Positions 17,575 to 26,933 of a stretch of 64,000 nt of DNA are shown piece after piece (the stretch's first letter is position 1; every line of letters begins with the position of its first letter). Both the position numbers and the translations under genes were made by a program. This DNA is from Rhizobium sp. Root482. Its GTDB lineage: Bacteria; Pseudomonadota; Alphaproteobacteria; Rhizobiales; Rhizobiaceae. The stretch spans positions 395,287 through 459,286 of the forward strand of contig NZ_LMFA01000001.1 of assembly GCF_001426565.1 (NCBI RefSeq), in the 5' to 3' direction. The notes beneath the pieces are model-generated. The model worked only from the letters and a program-made list of their open reading frames with translations, did not search any database and was not told where the DNA came from.

Positions 17575-20534
17575 CCTCCTATCGACTGCCGCAGGGCGGC
17601 CTGATCGATCGCAGCAAGCCGCTCTCCTTTGCCTTCGACGGAAAGCCGATGCTCGGATTCGAGGGCGACAGCCTCGCCTCCGCCTTGCTTGCCAATGGCT
17701 GCCGGCTCGTTGGCCGCAGCTTCAAATACCACCGTCCACGCGGCATCCTGACCGCCGGGGCCGCCGAGCCGAACGCGCTGATGACCATCGGTCGCGGCGC
17801 GCGCACCGAGCCCAATATCCGCGCCACCATGCAGGAACTCCATGCGGGCCTCGAGGCGCGCAGCCAGAACCGCTGGCCGTCGCTCGCCTTCGACATCGGC
17901 GCGCTGAATGGCCTCCTCTCGCCCTTCCTCGGCGCCGGTTTCTACTACAAGACCTTCATGTGGCCCGCCGCCTTCTGGGAAAAGGTCTACGAGCCCTTCA
18001 TCCGCAGGGCTGCCGGTCTGGGCAAGGCAACGCACGAGGCCGATCCCGACAGCTACGACAAGCGCTGGGCGCACTGCGACCTGCTCGTCATCGGCGCCGG
18101 ACCCGCGGGCCTTGCCGCGGCGCTCACGGCCGCTCGTGCCGGGGCGCGCATCATCGTCGCCGACGAACAGGCCATGGCCGGCGGAACGCTGCTTTCCGAG
18201 ACCGCCACCATCGGCGGCGAACCGGCGCCCGCCTTCGCGCGGCAATGCATCGCCGAGTTGCAATCCCTGCCGAACGTCACCATGCTCACCCGCACCACCG
18301 TTTTCGGCTGGTATGACGGCAATGTCTTCGGCGCGGTTGAACGGGTGCAGAAACATGTCGCCGAGCCCGTCTCTTCGGTGCCGGTCGAACGCCTCTGGCG
18401 CATCATCGCCAAGGGCGCGATCCTGGCGAGCGGCGCGGAAGAACGGCCGCTGGTCTTCGGCGGCAACGATATTCCGGGCGTGATGATGGCCGGCGCCATG
18501 CGCAGCTATCTCAACCGCCACGCCGTCGCGCCCGGCAGATCGACGGCAATCTTCACCACCAATGACAGCGGCTATGCGCTGGCCCGCAACCTCGAAGAGA
18601 AAGGCATCGACGTCACCGCCATCATCGATCCTCGCGAGAATGGCGGCGAGACCTATACGGGAAAGGCGCGCCTGCTGCGCAATGCGATGGTCACCGATGC
18701 CCATGGCGGAAAGAGCCTTTCGGCAATCGATATCCGCACCGGCAACGGCACCGAACGATTGAAGGTCGATGCGCTCGCCATGTCCGGCGGTTTCAGCCCG
18801 ATCATCCATCTTGCGTGCCATCGCGGCGGCAAGCCGGTCTGGTCAGATGAAACCTCTGCTTTCCTGCCCCCCGCCGGCCTGCAGGGCCTTGAGCCCGCCG
18901 GCGCGGCCTGCGGGCTCATCGATCTTGCAGCCTGCCTTGCCGATGGCGCGCAACGGGGCGCTGACCTGGCCGTCTCGCTCGGCTTTGCGGCCACCCCGGC
19001 TACTTTCGGCGCGATCGCGGGCGATGCGTCAGCCACTCCCGCCAAAGTGCTCTGGTCGACCCCCGGTGCCAGGGGCAAGGCCTTCGTCGACTACCAGAAC
19101 GACGTGCACAGCAAGGATCTGGGACTGGCCGTAAAGGAAGGCTACGGCCATGTGGAACTGGCCAAGCGCTACACCACCAGCGGCATGGCAACCGACCAGG
19201 GCAAGCTTTCAAACCTGAACGCCATCGGGCTTCTCGCCGAAGCCCGCGGCGTCTCACCCGCCGAGGTCGGCACCACCACCTTCCGTCCCTTCTATACCCC
19301 CGTCTCCTTCGGTGCGCTGTCGGGCGCCTCTCACGGGCGTCACTTCCAGCCGGTACGACGCTCGCCGCTGCATGGCTGGGCGGAGCGCCATGGCGCGGTC
19401 TTCGTCGAGACCGGCCTGTGGTACCGCTCCGCCTGGTTCCCGCGCCAGGGAGAACAGGGATGGCGCGAAAGCGTCGATCGCGAGGTTCTCAACGTCCGCA
19501 GCAATGCCGGCATCTGCGACGTCTCCATGCTCGGCAAGATCGAAATCTGCGGGCCGGATGCCGCCGAGCTCCTCAACCGCGTCTACTGCAACGCCTTCCT
19601 GAAACTTCCGGTCGGCAAGGCGCGCTACGGGCTGATGCTGCGCGAGGACGGCATGATCTATGACGACGGCACAACAAACCGGATCGCGGAAAACCGTTTC
19701 TTCATGACGACCACGACCGCCCATGCCGCCGGCGTCCTGAACCATCTCGAATTCTGCGCCCAGACACTGTGGCCGGAGCTTGACGTGCGCCTCGCCTCCG
19801 TCACCGACCAATGGGCGCAGATGGCAATCGCCGGCCCCAAATCGCGGAAAATCCTGCAGACCATCATCGACGAGGATATCGGCAACGAGGCCTTTCCCTA
19901 TCTCTGCGCGCGGGACGTCTCCCTGTTCGGCGGCGCGCTGCAGGGCCGGCTCTTCCGCATCTCCTTCTCCGGTGAACTCGCCTACGAGCTTGCCGTCCCT
20001 GCCGCCTTTGGCGACGATGTCGCGGAAGCGCTGATGGAGGCGGGCCGAACGGACGGCCTGATGCCCTACGGCGTCGAAGCGCTCAGCGTGCTGCGCATCG
20101 AAAAGGGCCATGTCACCCACAACGAGATCAACGGCACCGTCGTGCCGACCGATCTCGGCTTCGGCAGGATGGCCTCGACGGCCAAGCCCGATTTCATCGG
20201 CAAGGCCATGCTGCAACGTGAGGGGCTCACCGCGGCCGACCGGCCGCGCCTCGTCGGCGTCGTGCCGCTCGATCCGGGCCACTCCTTCCGCAGCGGCGCG
20301 CATATTCTCGCCAAGCACGCAGCCGCGACGCTGGAGAACGATCAGGGCTACGTCACCTCCAGCGCTTTCTCCCCCCATATCGGCTCGACCATCGGGCTGG
20401 CGCTCGTCAAACGCGGGAATGAGCGCCATGGCGAGGAGGTTACCATCTGGAACGGACTGCGCGACGAGTTCACGGCCGCCCGTCTCTGCGCGCCGATATT
20501 CTTCGATCCGGCCAATGAGAGGCTCCATGGCTGA
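17571..20534 (+). CDS. soxA: Sarcosine oxidase, alpha subunit
   Basis: Large subunit, 987 residues. Order: N-terminal 2Fe-2S-like fold region (FEGDSLASALLANG, FKYHRPRG), an NAD/FAD dinucleotide domain (LLVIGAGPAGLAAALTAARA near residues 165-184), a linker, then a C-terminal aminomethyltransferase (GcvT-like) folate-binding half containing LRIEKGH. The start at 17571 overlaps the soxD stop; an in-frame extension to 17322 is an artefact of soxD antiframe coding. The enzyme forms 5,10-methylene-THF, glycine and hydrogen peroxide. Confidence 0.97.
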   Translation: MTSYRLPQGGLIDRSKPLSFAFDGKPMLGFEGDSLASALLANGCRLVGRSFKYHRPRGILTAGAAEPNALMTIGRGARTEPNIRATMQELHAGLEARSQNRWPSLAFDIGALNGLLSPFLGAGFYYKTFMWPAAFWEKVYEPFIRRAAGLGKATHEADPDSYDKRWAHCDLLVIGAGPAGLAAALTAARAGARIIVADEQAMAGGTLLSETATIGGEPAPAFARQCIAELQSLPNVTMLTRTTVFGWYDGNVFGAVERVQKHVAEPVSSVPVERLWRIIAKGAILASGAEERPLVFGGNDIPGVMMAGAMRSYLNRHAVAPGRSTAIFTTNDSGYALARNLEEKGIDVTAIIDPRENGGETYTGKARLLRNAMVTDAHGGKSLSAIDIRTGNGTERLKVDALAMSGGFSPIIHLACHRGGKPVWSDETSAFLPPAGLQGLEPAGAACGLIDLAACLADGAQRGADLAVSLGFAATPATFGAIAGDASATPAKVLWSTPGARGKAFVDYQNDVHSKDLGLAVKEGYGHVELAKRYTTSGMATDQGKLSNLNAIGLLAEARGVSPAEVGTTTFRPFYTPVSFGALSGASHGRHFQPVRRSPLHGWAERHGAVFVETGLWYRSAWFPRQGEQGWRESVDREVLNVRSNAGICDVSMLGKIEICGPDAAELLNRVYCNAFLKLPVGKARYGLMLREDGMIYDDGTTNRIAENRFFMTTTTAHAAGVLNHLEFCAQTLWPELDVRLASVTDQWAQMAIAGPKSRKILQTIIDEDIGNEAFPYLCARDVSLFGGALQGRLFRISFSGELAYELAVPAAFGDDVAEALMEAGRTDGLMPYGVEALSVLRIEKGHVTHNEINGTVVPTDLGFGRMASTAKPDFIGKAMLQREGLTAADRPRLVGVVPLDPGHSFRSGAHILAKHAAATLENDQGYVTSSAFSPHIGSTIGLALVKRGNERHGEEVTIWNGLRDEFTAARLCAPIFFDPANERLHG

Positions 20535-21042
20535 CATCCGCTCCCTCCCCGCTCTTGCCGACCGTCGGCCCCTAACGTCGCCACAGGTCACGCTGTCTGC
20601 GCTTCCCGAAGGCACGGTGCTGCAGGTGATCGCCGGCCCGAAAACGCCCGACCTTACCCGTCTCGCCGGGGAGGCGGGGCTCGTGGCGCGCGCCATCGCA
20701 CCCGGTCAATGGTTTCTCGTCGGAAACCGGCCGACAGCACACCAGGATATGCGACGCCTGCTCGCCATGCTCGAACCAGATGCCAGCGGCATCGACCAAA
20801 GCCATGGCCGGGTGCGCATGCTTATGGAAGGCCCCATGGCCGCCGCCGTGTTGTCCAAGGGCACGGCTGTCGATCTCGATCCAACCGTCTTTCCGCCGGG
20901 CACCACGGCGGCGACGCTGGTCGGCCATGTTTCGGCCCACCTCACGCGCCTCGATAACGAGGCTTTCGAAATCACCGTCCTGCGCGGCTTTGCAGCGGCC
21001 CTTTGGGATGACCTCGCCCTGATGTGCGCGGAATATCTCTAG
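20527..21042 (+). CDS. soxG: Sarcosine oxidase, gamma subunit
   Basis: Small subunit, 171 residues, overlapping the end of soxA by 8 bases. ATG 20527 gives the expected start MADIRSLPALADRRPL. The C-terminal half has the GcvT-like pattern VGHVSAHLTRL and TVLRGFAAALWDDL, typical for SoxG. It ends the operon and overlaps the convergent hydrolase gene by four bases at 21039-21042, with no room for a terminator between them. Confidence 0.95.
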   Translation: MADIRSLPALADRRPLTSPQVTLSALPEGTVLQVIAGPKTPDLTRLAGEAGLVARAIAPGQWFLVGNRPTAHQDMRRLLAMLEPDASGIDQSHGRVRMLMEGPMAAAVLSKGTAVDLDPTVFPPGTTAATLVGHVSAHLTRLDNEAFEITVLRGFAAALWDDLALMCAEYL

Positions 21043-21986
21043 TCTGCGGAAGAGAATACCGGCCCGATCGCAAGCCGTGCCATCTGGCTGACGATCCGGT
21101 CAAACGAACGACTTGCCCGGGCGGAGTGGCCACGCGCACGCAGGTAACCGTGCGGGAGGGCCTCGCCCGGTTCCAGCACGGCCGTGCCGCCGGCCACGCC
21201 GATGGCCTCGCAGTAGGCCGCTCCTTCCGATGCCAACGGGTCATACTCCGCGGTGAAAACAACGGTCGGAGGCAGCCCGCGAAAATCACCGGACGCAAAG
21301 GGGCTGAAGCGCGGGTCGTCATAGGGCGCCACGCCGCCCGACCGTAGGGCGTCATAGGCCTTGACCTCGTCATGCGAGAGCAAGGGCGCCCTGGCATGCC
21401 GCTTATGGCTCTCACCGATCCATGGTACGGACATGGCCGGATAGATCAGAAGCTGACCCACTGTCCGGTGTGCTGCATCCCTCATCGCATGGCAAAGGCA
21501 GGCGGCTATGTTACCGCCGGCGGATTCCCCGACGACGAGGAGTGGAGCATCAAAATGCCTGCCGGCCCATCGGAATGCGCACAGGGCATCTTCGAATGGC
21601 GCGGGATGAAGATGTTCCGGTGCCAACCGATAGTCCACCGAAACGACGGACAGGCCGGTCCTCGCGCAGAATTCGGCGCAGATGTCGTCATGGCTTTCAA
21701 GGCCGCCAAGAATGAAACCGCCGCCATGAAAGTACAGGATAACCGGGCGATCCGACCGGTGTTCCGCATCGGCCCGATATTCTCGGACGTCAACCCTGCG
21801 CCCGGAATCTTCCGCCAGACGATCGGTGCGGCTCACTCCCTCGGGATGCGGCTGACGAAGGGCGTCGCACATGCCGTCGTAGATCCTACGGTTATCACCG
21901 ATCGGCAAGGCAAGCGTGTCGGGCGGATAGAATGCCGCCACCCTGTCCACAAAGGCCTGGAGGTCTGGGTCGAGCCGATAATCCAT
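21039..21986 (-). CDS. Alpha/beta hydrolase, hormone-sensitive lipase family
   Basis: Esterase-like hydrolase with the family oxyanion motif FHGGGF, the nucleophile elbow GESAGG, the acid in EYDPLASEG and the histidine in PHGYLRA. The reading frame extends upstream to an ATG at 22019 and a TTG at 22049. I chose ATG 21986 because downstream sequence already covers the domain; none has a strong ribosome-binding site, giving 315 to 336 residues. It is the last gene of the betaine-type operon, 80 bases behind the second binding protein. Substrate unknown; hydrolysis of an ester or lactone intermediate is possible. Confidence 0.85.
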   Translation of the reverse strand: MDYRLDPDLQAFVDRVAAFYPPDTLALPIGDNRRIYDGMCDALRQPHPEGVSRTDRLAEDSGRRVDVREYRADAEHRSDRPVILYFHGGGFILGGLESHDDICAEFCARTGLSVVSVDYRLAPEHLHPAPFEDALCAFRWAGRHFDAPLLVVGESAGGNIAACLCHAMRDAAHRTVGQLLIYPAMSVPWIGESHKRHARAPLLSHDEVKAYDALRSGGVAPYDDPRFSPFASGDFRGLPPTVVFTAEYDPLASEGAAYCEAIGVAGGTAVLEPGEALPHGYLRARGHSARASRSFDRIVSQMARLAIGPVFSSAD

Positions 21987-22066
21987 CTTGTTTTCCCGGG
22001 AAAAGTGCCGCGCCGGCATTGCTGTCAGCGCGGCGAGAAAGTCGGGCAAAGCGCCCGACAGGGGAG

Positions 22067-22966
22067 CTAGAGGAGGCCGCTCGACGTCAGGAAGGCGGTT
22101 GCCACCTCTTCGACCGACTTCCTTTCAACATCGATCTCACCGTTCAACCGCTGCATGGTCGCATCGTCCAGCTTGGCGGAAAGTTGATCCAGCAGTTCGC
22201 CGAGCCTGGGGTTGGCGTCCAGGGTCTCGGTCCGGATCGTCGGCACGAGGGCGTAGTCGGGAAAGAAATGCTTGTCGTCCTTGAGCAGGACGAGGTCCAT
22301 GGCTGCAATCCGGCCATCCGTTGCAGCGACGACGGCAAGATCGACGTCACCGTTCTGAAGGGCGGGAAAAACCAGTCCGATGTCCATCGGCCTGATATTC
22401 CTCCGCTTCGCCTCGAAGCCGTAGGTTTCCTGGAGACCGAGCAGTCCGTCCTGCCGCTTGGGAAATTCGGCGGTCGTCGCCATCAGCGGGCTCTTCCCGG
22501 CACTGTAGGCAGCGGCCAGGTCCGACAGGCTCACCATGCCGTCGGTCGTCGGATTGTCCTTGCGGATCGCCAGCGCATAGGTGTTGTTTGCACGCGACGG
22601 CGCCAGCCAGGTGATGCCGCGCTCGGCATCCTTTTCCTTGACGATCTTGTAGGTCTCCTCGGGCGTCAGGCGATCGGTGATCTTGTTGAAGTTCACGAGC
22701 GCCGTGCCGGTATATTCCCAGTAGACATCGACCTCGCCGTTTTCCAATGCGGCACGCACGATATTGGTGCCCATGCCGTCCCGCTTGCTCACCGTGAAGC
22801 CGTTCTTTTGCAGAAGTTGTGTCGTCATTTCGGCAAGCAGGAACTGCTCGGTGAAATCCTTGCCGCCGACCTTGATGTCCTGCGCCGCCGCGCTGGTGCC
22901 TGTCATGGCGAGACCGGCGACCACAGCGGCCTGGACGGCATTCCGGAGGATATCGATGATGGACAT
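22067..22966 (-). CDS. Second glycine betaine/osmoprotectant-type binding protein (OpuAC/OsmX)
   Basis: Periplasmic substrate-binding protein, 299 residues with a Sec signal peptide ending near TGTSAAAQ. The OpuAC-type motifs KVGGKDFTEQ, ALENGEVDVYWEYTGT and WLAPSRANNTYA are visible. It closely resembles the binding protein at 25263-26153 and probably arose by duplication; the two are separated by two enzyme genes. A GAAGGAAG ribosome-binding site precedes the ATG. It likely feeds the same permeases with a related or second ligand. Confidence 0.92.
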   Translation of the reverse strand: MSIIDILRNAVQAAVVAGLAMTGTSAAAQDIKVGGKDFTEQFLLAEMTTQLLQKNGFTVSKRDGMGTNIVRAALENGEVDVYWEYTGTALVNFNKITDRLTPEETYKIVKEKDAERGITWLAPSRANNTYALAIRKDNPTTDGMVSLSDLAAAYSAGKSPLMATTAEFPKRQDGLLGLQETYGFEAKRRNIRPMDIGLVFPALQNGDVDLAVVAATDGRIAAMDLVLLKDDKHFFPDYALVPTIRTETLDANPRLGELLDQLSAKLDDATMQRLNGEIDVERKSVEEVATAFLTSSGLL

Positions 22967-22993
22967 TGCTTGCTTCCTTCGTTCCGTGGTTGT

Positions 22994-24004
22994 TCAGCTC
23001 GTTCGAGGCTCCCGGGCGTCTGCCGGGCTCGAAAGCCCCAAAGCCGTTTCCCAGAGATCGGCATCGACGCAGACGGGGTGATTTTCTCTGGAGCGCCCCG
23101 GAAGCCTCACCCCCGCGTCCTCATGCGTTGCGACCAGCCCGCCGAGGGCATCAGTGAAGTGATCCGCGGAGAAATGGCCGGGATCTATCGCGATGAGAAA
23201 CTGCCCGACGCGCGGCGGTCCGCCCTCGTCGTTTCCGAAGGCGCTCGCCTCCGTGCTGAGGGCCGAGCCGGTCAGCGCCGCGGCAAGAATTTCGATGAGC
23301 AAGGCAATATTTGCCCCCTTGCGGCCACCGGCCGGCAGTAGCGAACCTTCCAGGCCGGTGGCCGGATCGGTCGTCGGCTGCCCGTTCCTGTCCTGCGCCC
23401 AGCCGGTGGGGATCGTCTCGCCGCGATTGCCTCGCAGGATCATCTCCGTCTTGGTAACAGCACTCATGCTCTGATCGACGACGATGGGAGGCGCGCCGTC
23501 TTTCGTCGGGACGGCAAACGCGAGCGGATTGGTCCCGAAGAGCGCCCGCGTGGCCCCCGGCGGCGCGACGGAGGCCGGCGCGTTCGACAGGCAGATGCCG
23601 ATGAGGCCACTTTCCGCAAGCGGGAGGACGTGATGGGCGAGCGCCAGGCAATTGTAGGAATTGCGCACCGCCATGGCGGCGATGCCGGATCGGCGGGCGG
23701 CGGCGACCAAAGCCGGCGTGCCGGCCGCTATCGCCGGATGCGCAAAGCCGGATCGCGCATCGACCATCACCGTGCCACCGCGCGTGACAACGTCGGGAGC
23801 GGCCCCTCCGTCGATCTTGCCGACCGTCAGATGCCGGCAGAAGATCGGCAGGTAGTACAGGCCGCAGACACGGTTGCCGTCCGCTTCCGCCCTGGCGATC
23901 GCGCGTGCGACGGGACGGGCGTTGTCGGCGGTCGCTCCGTGGAGCACCAGCGCCGATAGGCAAACCGCCTCGATCGCTTCGCGGGATGTCTCGATCGTGC
24001 TCAT
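22994..24004 (-). CDS. Ldh2/MdhC-family oxidoreductase with altered active site
   Basis: Member of the malate/L-lactate dehydrogenase (Ldh2) family, 336 residues. The family includes delta1-pyrroline-2-carboxylate reductases such as DpkA, and the AEADG segment at 39-43 suggests that subgroup. The usual ADGxxSHG motif reads ADGNRVCG at 41-48, so the catalytic His is Cys47. The NSxH motif reads NSYNC at 115-119, so that His is Asn118. Later family motifs (LFGTNPLAFAVP, VDQSMSAVTKTEM) are intact. The start overlaps the end of the enolase-superfamily gene. It may reduce or oxidise a cyclic imino acid, but the changed residues leave even that open. Confidence 0.85.
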   Translation of the reverse strand: MSTIETSREAIEAVCLSALVLHGATADNARPVARAIARAEADGNRVCGLYYLPIFCRHLTVGKIDGGAAPDVVTRGGTVMVDARSGFAHPAIAAGTPALVAAARRSGIAAMAVRNSYNCLALAHHVLPLAESGLIGICLSNAPASVAPPGATRALFGTNPLAFAVPTKDGAPPIVVDQSMSAVTKTEMILRGNRGETIPTGWAQDRNGQPTTDPATGLEGSLLPAGGRKGANIALLIEILAAALTGSALSTEASAFGNDEGGPPRVGQFLIAIDPGHFSADHFTDALGGLVATHEDAGVRLPGRSRENHPVCVDADLWETALGLSSPADAREPRTS

Positions 24005-25125
24005 CGACTGGCCGCGTAGCGTCTTTCGCCATCGGCGACGAGGTCGTCGGCGAGCTGGAAGCCGAGACCAGGCTTCCTGAAGGCATCGATCCAGCCGTTC
24101 TTCGGAGCGAGGTCGGGCGAGGAGACGATATCCTTCTGCACGAGCTGCCACATGATCTGGTTGCCATCGTCGAGATTGGGAATGGCAAGTCCGATATGAT
24201 GCTCGGCGCAGGTGGTTATCCCGGTGGTGAAGGAGGAATGGATGCAGATCTTCAGCCCCGCGGATTCCGCCACGGCAGCGGCCTTCATCATCGGCTGGAT
24301 ACCGCCGATCTCGCGCGGGCCGATGCAGATCATGTCGGCGGCCCGTTGGCGGCAGATCTCGTAGACGTCGTAGAGCGTGAAGGCGGCCTGGTCCGCGACG
24401 ATCGGAATGCCGACCTTTTCGCGCACATGCGCCATGGCGGGAATGCTCCAGCTCACCGTCGGCTGCTCGATGAATTCGATGTCGTATTTCTCGAGCTTGC
24501 GGCACATGTTGATCGCGTCATGCACGCTCCAGCCCTCGTTGGCATCGAGGCGCAGGCGCGCATCTCCGATCTCGCGACGGACCGCAGCGGTGATTTCCAG
24601 GTCGAGCTTCTCGCCGCGACCCACCTTGAGATAGAAGATCCGCTCGCCATTGGCGTGGCCGGCGGCAGCGTCGCGCGCAAGATCCTCGGCCGTCTCGCCC
24701 TGGAGAAAGTAGAAGTAACCGACTGCCTTCCGATGAGCGCCGCCGAGCAGCTGGTGCACGGGCAGGCCGGCAAGCTTGCCTTGAAGGTCCCACATGGCCA
24801 TGTCGATGCCGGCGAACATCTGGTTGGCGGCCCGCATGATGTTGGCGCCGTGCCCGAGATATTCCTGATGGAAGATGCGGGCAATGAGCGGCGTCACATC
24901 GTGGGGCGAATGGCCGACGAGATGTTTTGCGAGGCGATGGAGGATCGCAGCGGTACCGGTCTGGTCCGGCGCAACCGTGCATTCGCCGATACCGACGGTG
25001 CCATCATCCGCCTCGATCTCGATGAGATTGACGGCAAAGGATTCACGAATGCCGTATGACCAGTGGTAGGGCTGCTTCAGCGGCAGCACCAGCGGACGGA
25101 CGCGGATGCTTGATATCTTGACCAT
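24001..25125 (-). CDS. Enolase-superfamily (mandelate racemase/MLE) enzyme with altered lysines
   Basis: 374 residues. Metal ligands are visible as Asp194 (RLDANEGW), Glu220 (FIEQP) and Asp245 (VADQ). In the muconate-lactonising subgroup a KxK motif ends the second barrel strand; here it is Y165-L-K167, so only the second Lys is present. The lysine on the opposite face (usually KxxKxGG) aligns with Glu272 in GPREIGG. The enzyme therefore departs from standard racemases and cycloisomerases. The superfamily includes hydroxyproline-betaine epimerases, which would suit an importer of betaine type, but the residues do not match that mechanism fully. ATG 25125 gives MVKISSIRVRPL, preceded by GGAACTCCGGGA. 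Confidence 0.85.
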   Translation of the reverse strand: MVKISSIRVRPLVLPLKQPYHWSYGIRESFAVNLIEIEADDGTVGIGECTVAPDQTGTAAILHRLAKHLVGHSPHDVTPLIARIFHQEYLGHGANIMRAANQMFAGIDMAMWDLQGKLAGLPVHQLLGGAHRKAVGYFYFLQGETAEDLARDAAAGHANGERIFYLKVGRGEKLDLEITAAVRREIGDARLRLDANEGWSVHDAINMCRKLEKYDIEFIEQPTVSWSIPAMAHVREKVGIPIVADQAAFTLYDVYEICRQRAADMICIGPREIGGIQPMMKAAAVAESAGLKICIHSSFTTGITTCAEHHIGLAIPNLDDGNQIMWQLVQKDIVSSPDLAPKNGWIDAFRKPGLGFQLADDLVADGERRYAASR

Positions 25126-25204
25126 TCCCGGAGTTCCTCGAAAGACGGCCGGCATTATCCGGCTCCATGCGTTTGGCGGCCGGTTCCGGCACACCTCTCC
25201 CCAC

Positions 25205-25229
25205 CCGCCTGCGGGAAACCTGCAGGCGG
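25205..25229 (-). other. Intercistronic hairpin after the first binding protein
   Basis: CCGCCTGC (25205-25212) pairs perfectly with GCAGGCGG (25222-25229) across a 9-base loop, 34 bases past the binding-protein stop. No T-run follows on the minus strand, so it is more likely an mRNA-stabilising stem that raises binding-protein yield over downstream genes than a full terminator. Confidence 0.45.
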
Positions 25230-25262
25230 CCGGGCTATTCGATAGGACGCGATAGCGTCTGC

Positions 25263-26153
25263 TTACATGCCGAGCGACTTCAGATAGTCGGCGGCCACGG
25301 TTTCGATCGTCTTCTTCTCGACATCGACCTCGCTGTTCAAACGCTGCATCGTGGCATCGTCCAGCTTGGCCGAAACCGCTTCGAGCGTTTCCTTGAGATC
25401 CGGGTGCTCATCGAGCACTTCTTTGCGCACGACGGGTGTCAGCGCATAGTTCGGGAAGAAGCCCTTGTCGTCCTTGAGCGTCTTCAGACCGAGTGCCGCG
25501 ATCTGGCCGTCGGTTGCCTGCGCGGCGATCGTGTCGAGATCGCCGTTGGCGAGTGCGTTATAGGCTAGGCCGAGATCCATCGGCCGGATATTGGCGCGGC
25601 CAGTCTCGAAACCGTAGACTTTCTCCAGGCCGATCAGGCCGTCCGGGCGCTTCGGAAATTCGGCCGTCGTGCCCATGAGGATGTCCTTGCCGTCGTTATA
25701 CGCCTTGGCGAGATCGGAGATCGTCTGCAGGCCCTCGGTCTTGGCATTGTCCGGCTTGATGACATAGGCATAGGTATTGTTGGCCGTGGACGGAGCCAGC
25801 CAGACCAGGCCCTTTTCACCGTCCAGTTCCTTTACGCGGTTGTAGGTCTCTTCCGGGGAAAGACGTTCCGTCACCTTGTTGAAGGTGATGAGCGAGGTGC
25901 CCGTATATTCCCAGTAGAGATCGACTTCGCCGTTCTCAAGCGCGGCCCGGACGATCTTGGTGCCCATGCCGTCCTTCTTGTCGACGGTGTAGCCCTTGCT
26001 CTCGAGGAGCTGCTTGGTGATTTCCGCGATGATCAGCTGCTCGGTGAAGTTCTTCCCCCCCACTGTGAGCGTCGCGGCCCAAGCGGACGTCGCGACAAGG
26101 GCGACGGCGGCCGCCGACAGCAGGGTCTTGGCAAATTTCGGCATGAAGGTCAT
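25263..26153 (-). CDS. Glycine betaine/osmoprotectant-type binding protein (OpuAC/OsmX)
   Basis: Periplasmic binding protein, 296 residues; signal peptide MTFMPKFAKTLLSAAAVALV with cleavage near AWA. Motifs TVGGKNFTEQ, ALENGEVDLYWEYTGT and WLAPSTANNTYA place it in the OpuAC/QAT family for quaternary amines. GAGAGGAAC lies just before the ATG. It starts 24 bases after the permease at 26178 and belongs to the complete importer (permease-ATPase-permease-binding protein). Confidence 0.95.
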   Translation of the reverse strand: MTFMPKFAKTLLSAAAVALVATSAWAATLTVGGKNFTEQLIIAEITKQLLESKGYTVDKKDGMGTKIVRAALENGEVDLYWEYTGTSLITFNKVTERLSPEETYNRVKELDGEKGLVWLAPSTANNTYAYVIKPDNAKTEGLQTISDLAKAYNDGKDILMGTTAEFPKRPDGLIGLEKVYGFETGRANIRPMDLGLAYNALANGDLDTIAAQATDGQIAALGLKTLKDDKGFFPNYALTPVVRKEVLDEHPDLKETLEAVSAKLDDATMQRLNSEVDVEKKTIETVAADYLKSLGM

Positions 26154-26177
26154 TTCAGTTCCTCTCTCTCTTTTTTG

Positions 26178-26933
26178 TTATCGCAGTGGGTTTATGCCCC
26201 GTGGAACGAGGTGGTACTGGATCTGGCCGAAGACGAAATCGACCGCGACCGCAATCAGTGCCGTGGGTATCGCCCCGGCCATCATCATCGGGAGCTCGTC
26301 CAGTGCGATCCCGGTGAAGATCAATTCGCCAAGCCCGCCCGCGCCGATCAGAAAGACCAGCGGCGCCGAGCCGACGCAGATCGCGAGTGCCGTGCGAATG
26401 CCGCCGAACATCACGAAGAGGGCATTTGGAAGTTCAACCCGCCACAGAACCTGCCGCGGGGTCATGCCCATGCCGGTTGCCGCCTCCACGAGGTGGGCCG
26501 GGACGGCGTGCAGGCCCGCATAGGTGTTGCGGACGATCGGAAGGAGGGTGGCGGCCCAAAGACCGAACACCGCGGGCACCGTCCCGATGCCAAGCAGCGT
26601 CATGGAAAGCGCAAGGATCGCCAGCGTCGGCACGGTACTGCCGATATTGAAGACCTGCATCACCGCCTCCGAAATGGAACGGAAAGCAGGCCGGGACAGC
26701 ACGATGCCCACCGGCACGGCCGTAAGGATTGCCAGTCCCCCAGCCCAGGCGACGAGTTCCAGATGCTGCATCGCGAGATAGGAAATATCGTCGGAATAGG
26801 TGAGAATCTCAGCCGCCATACCGCTCGCCCACAGCCAGGCGATCACCCCGGCCAGCACGGCCAGGACGAGGACCGGCGCGACCGCGGGACGGCGGCCTTG
26901 CCGGGGTGCGGCCAGGGTAGCGGGAGCGCTCAT
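26178..26933 (-). CDS. Osmoprotectant/quaternary amine ABC permease (OpuCB/OpuCD type)
   Basis: Inner-membrane permease, 251 residues, six predicted helices and a BPD_transp_1 domain with the EAA-type loop EAATGMGMTPRQVLWRVELP. Opens with a short basic tail then VLVLAVLAGVIAWLWASG. Overlaps the ATPase stop by four bases (ATGA), showing translational coupling. Pairs with the second permease at 28042-28704. Confidence 0.94.
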   Translation of the reverse strand: MSAPATLAAPRQGRRPAVAPVLVLAVLAGVIAWLWASGMAAEILTYSDDISYLAMQHLELVAWAGGLAILTAVPVGIVLSRPAFRSISEAVMQVFNIGSTVPTLAILALSMTLLGIGTVPAVFGLWAATLLPIVRNTYAGLHAVPAHLVEAATGMGMTPRQVLWRVELPNALFVMFGGIRTALAICVGSAPLVFLIGAGGLGELIFTGIALDELPMMMAGAIPTALIAVAVDFVFGQIQYHLVPRGINPLR

